NCBI GenBank assembly: GCA_903952785.1
Contig: CAJBHC010000090.1
Span: 1 to 21,297 of the forward strand
Direction: 5' to 3'
Length of the DNA stretch: 21,297 bases
Source: an uncultured bacterium
GTDB lineage: Bacteria; Patescibacteriota; Minisyncoccia; Phycocordibacterales; CAIZLB01
In this document: positions 21,213 to 21,297 of the stretch, in pieces
Layout of the letters: every line of letters begins with the position of its first letter
Numbering within the stretch: position 1 is the stretch's first letter
Position numbers and translations under genes: made by a program
Notes under the pieces: generated by a model
What the model saw: only the letters and a program-made list of their open reading frames with translations
Told to the model about the DNA's origin: nothing
Database searches by the model: none

Positions 21213-21297
21213 GGGGTCAGGCGATCCTCGATCGTAGTGGCGACTGCCCCCCCATACGTTGGGTGCAAAAATGTGGTCTATGGCGTAAGTGCCGGCG

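Noticed and set aside
1..21297. Mobile elements, CRISPR arrays, tRNA genes
   Set aside because: No transposase, integrase, terminal inverted repeats with target duplications, regularly spaced repeats, or T-arm motifs with cloverleaf context were seen.

Overview
The window most likely comes from a Candidate Phyla Radiation (Patescibacteria) bacterium, probably Parcubacteria-like. This is inferred from protein character, moderate-to-low GC, short intergenic regions, TGA used as stop (so not the recoded SR1/Gracilibacteria code), no convincing Shine-Dalgarno sequence before any gene, and conserved single-copy genes mixed with small unrecognised ones. A bL9 gene (rplI) would argue against the Microgenomates branch, where bL9 is reported missing. 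No tRNA, rRNA, insertion sequence, prophage or CRISPR array was seen.

Layout. 1-3221 (+): 3' part of serS, overlapping ftsQ, then an S11 D-Ala-D-Ala carboxypeptidase-like gene (division and cell wall). 3222-4700 (+): accessory segment with a 22-bp palindrome, a strong promoter, a structured leader, a 75-aa membrane protein, a terminator, a second palindrome with promoter, and an acidic 153-aa hypothetical protein. 4715-6933 (+): ZIP metal transporter and tgt (tRNA queuosine modification). 6996-8309 (-): a winged-helix regulator preceded by two identical palindromes 84 bp apart, and a sugar nucleotidyltransferase. 8377-8865 (+): a promoter-to-terminator unit with no credible ORF and at least nine helices, called RNA A here. 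8910-15901 (+): uvrB, an EamA transporter flanked by 27-nt direct repeats, and uvrA, with a small hypothetical gene on the minus strand between the last two. 15905-16437 (-): a second, GC-rich, roughly 530-nt structured RNA, called RNA B. 16653-19288 (-): an anchored hypothetical protein, cysS, and another winged-helix protein with a terminator. 19491-21212 (+): an S41 C-terminal processing protease and rplI.

Two themes stand out. First, many genes have a -10 box (often extended, TGn) ending 8-12 nt before the start codon and no Shine-Dalgarno, so transcripts should be leaderless or nearly so; this also corrects the S41 protease start. Second, the window holds three structured-RNA loci with their own promoters (RNA A, RNA B and the 3351-3590 leader) that I could not assign to tmRNA, RNase P, SRP, 6S or any known riboswitch class. 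These are the best candidates for something undescribed. All family assignments are by eye; no searches were run.
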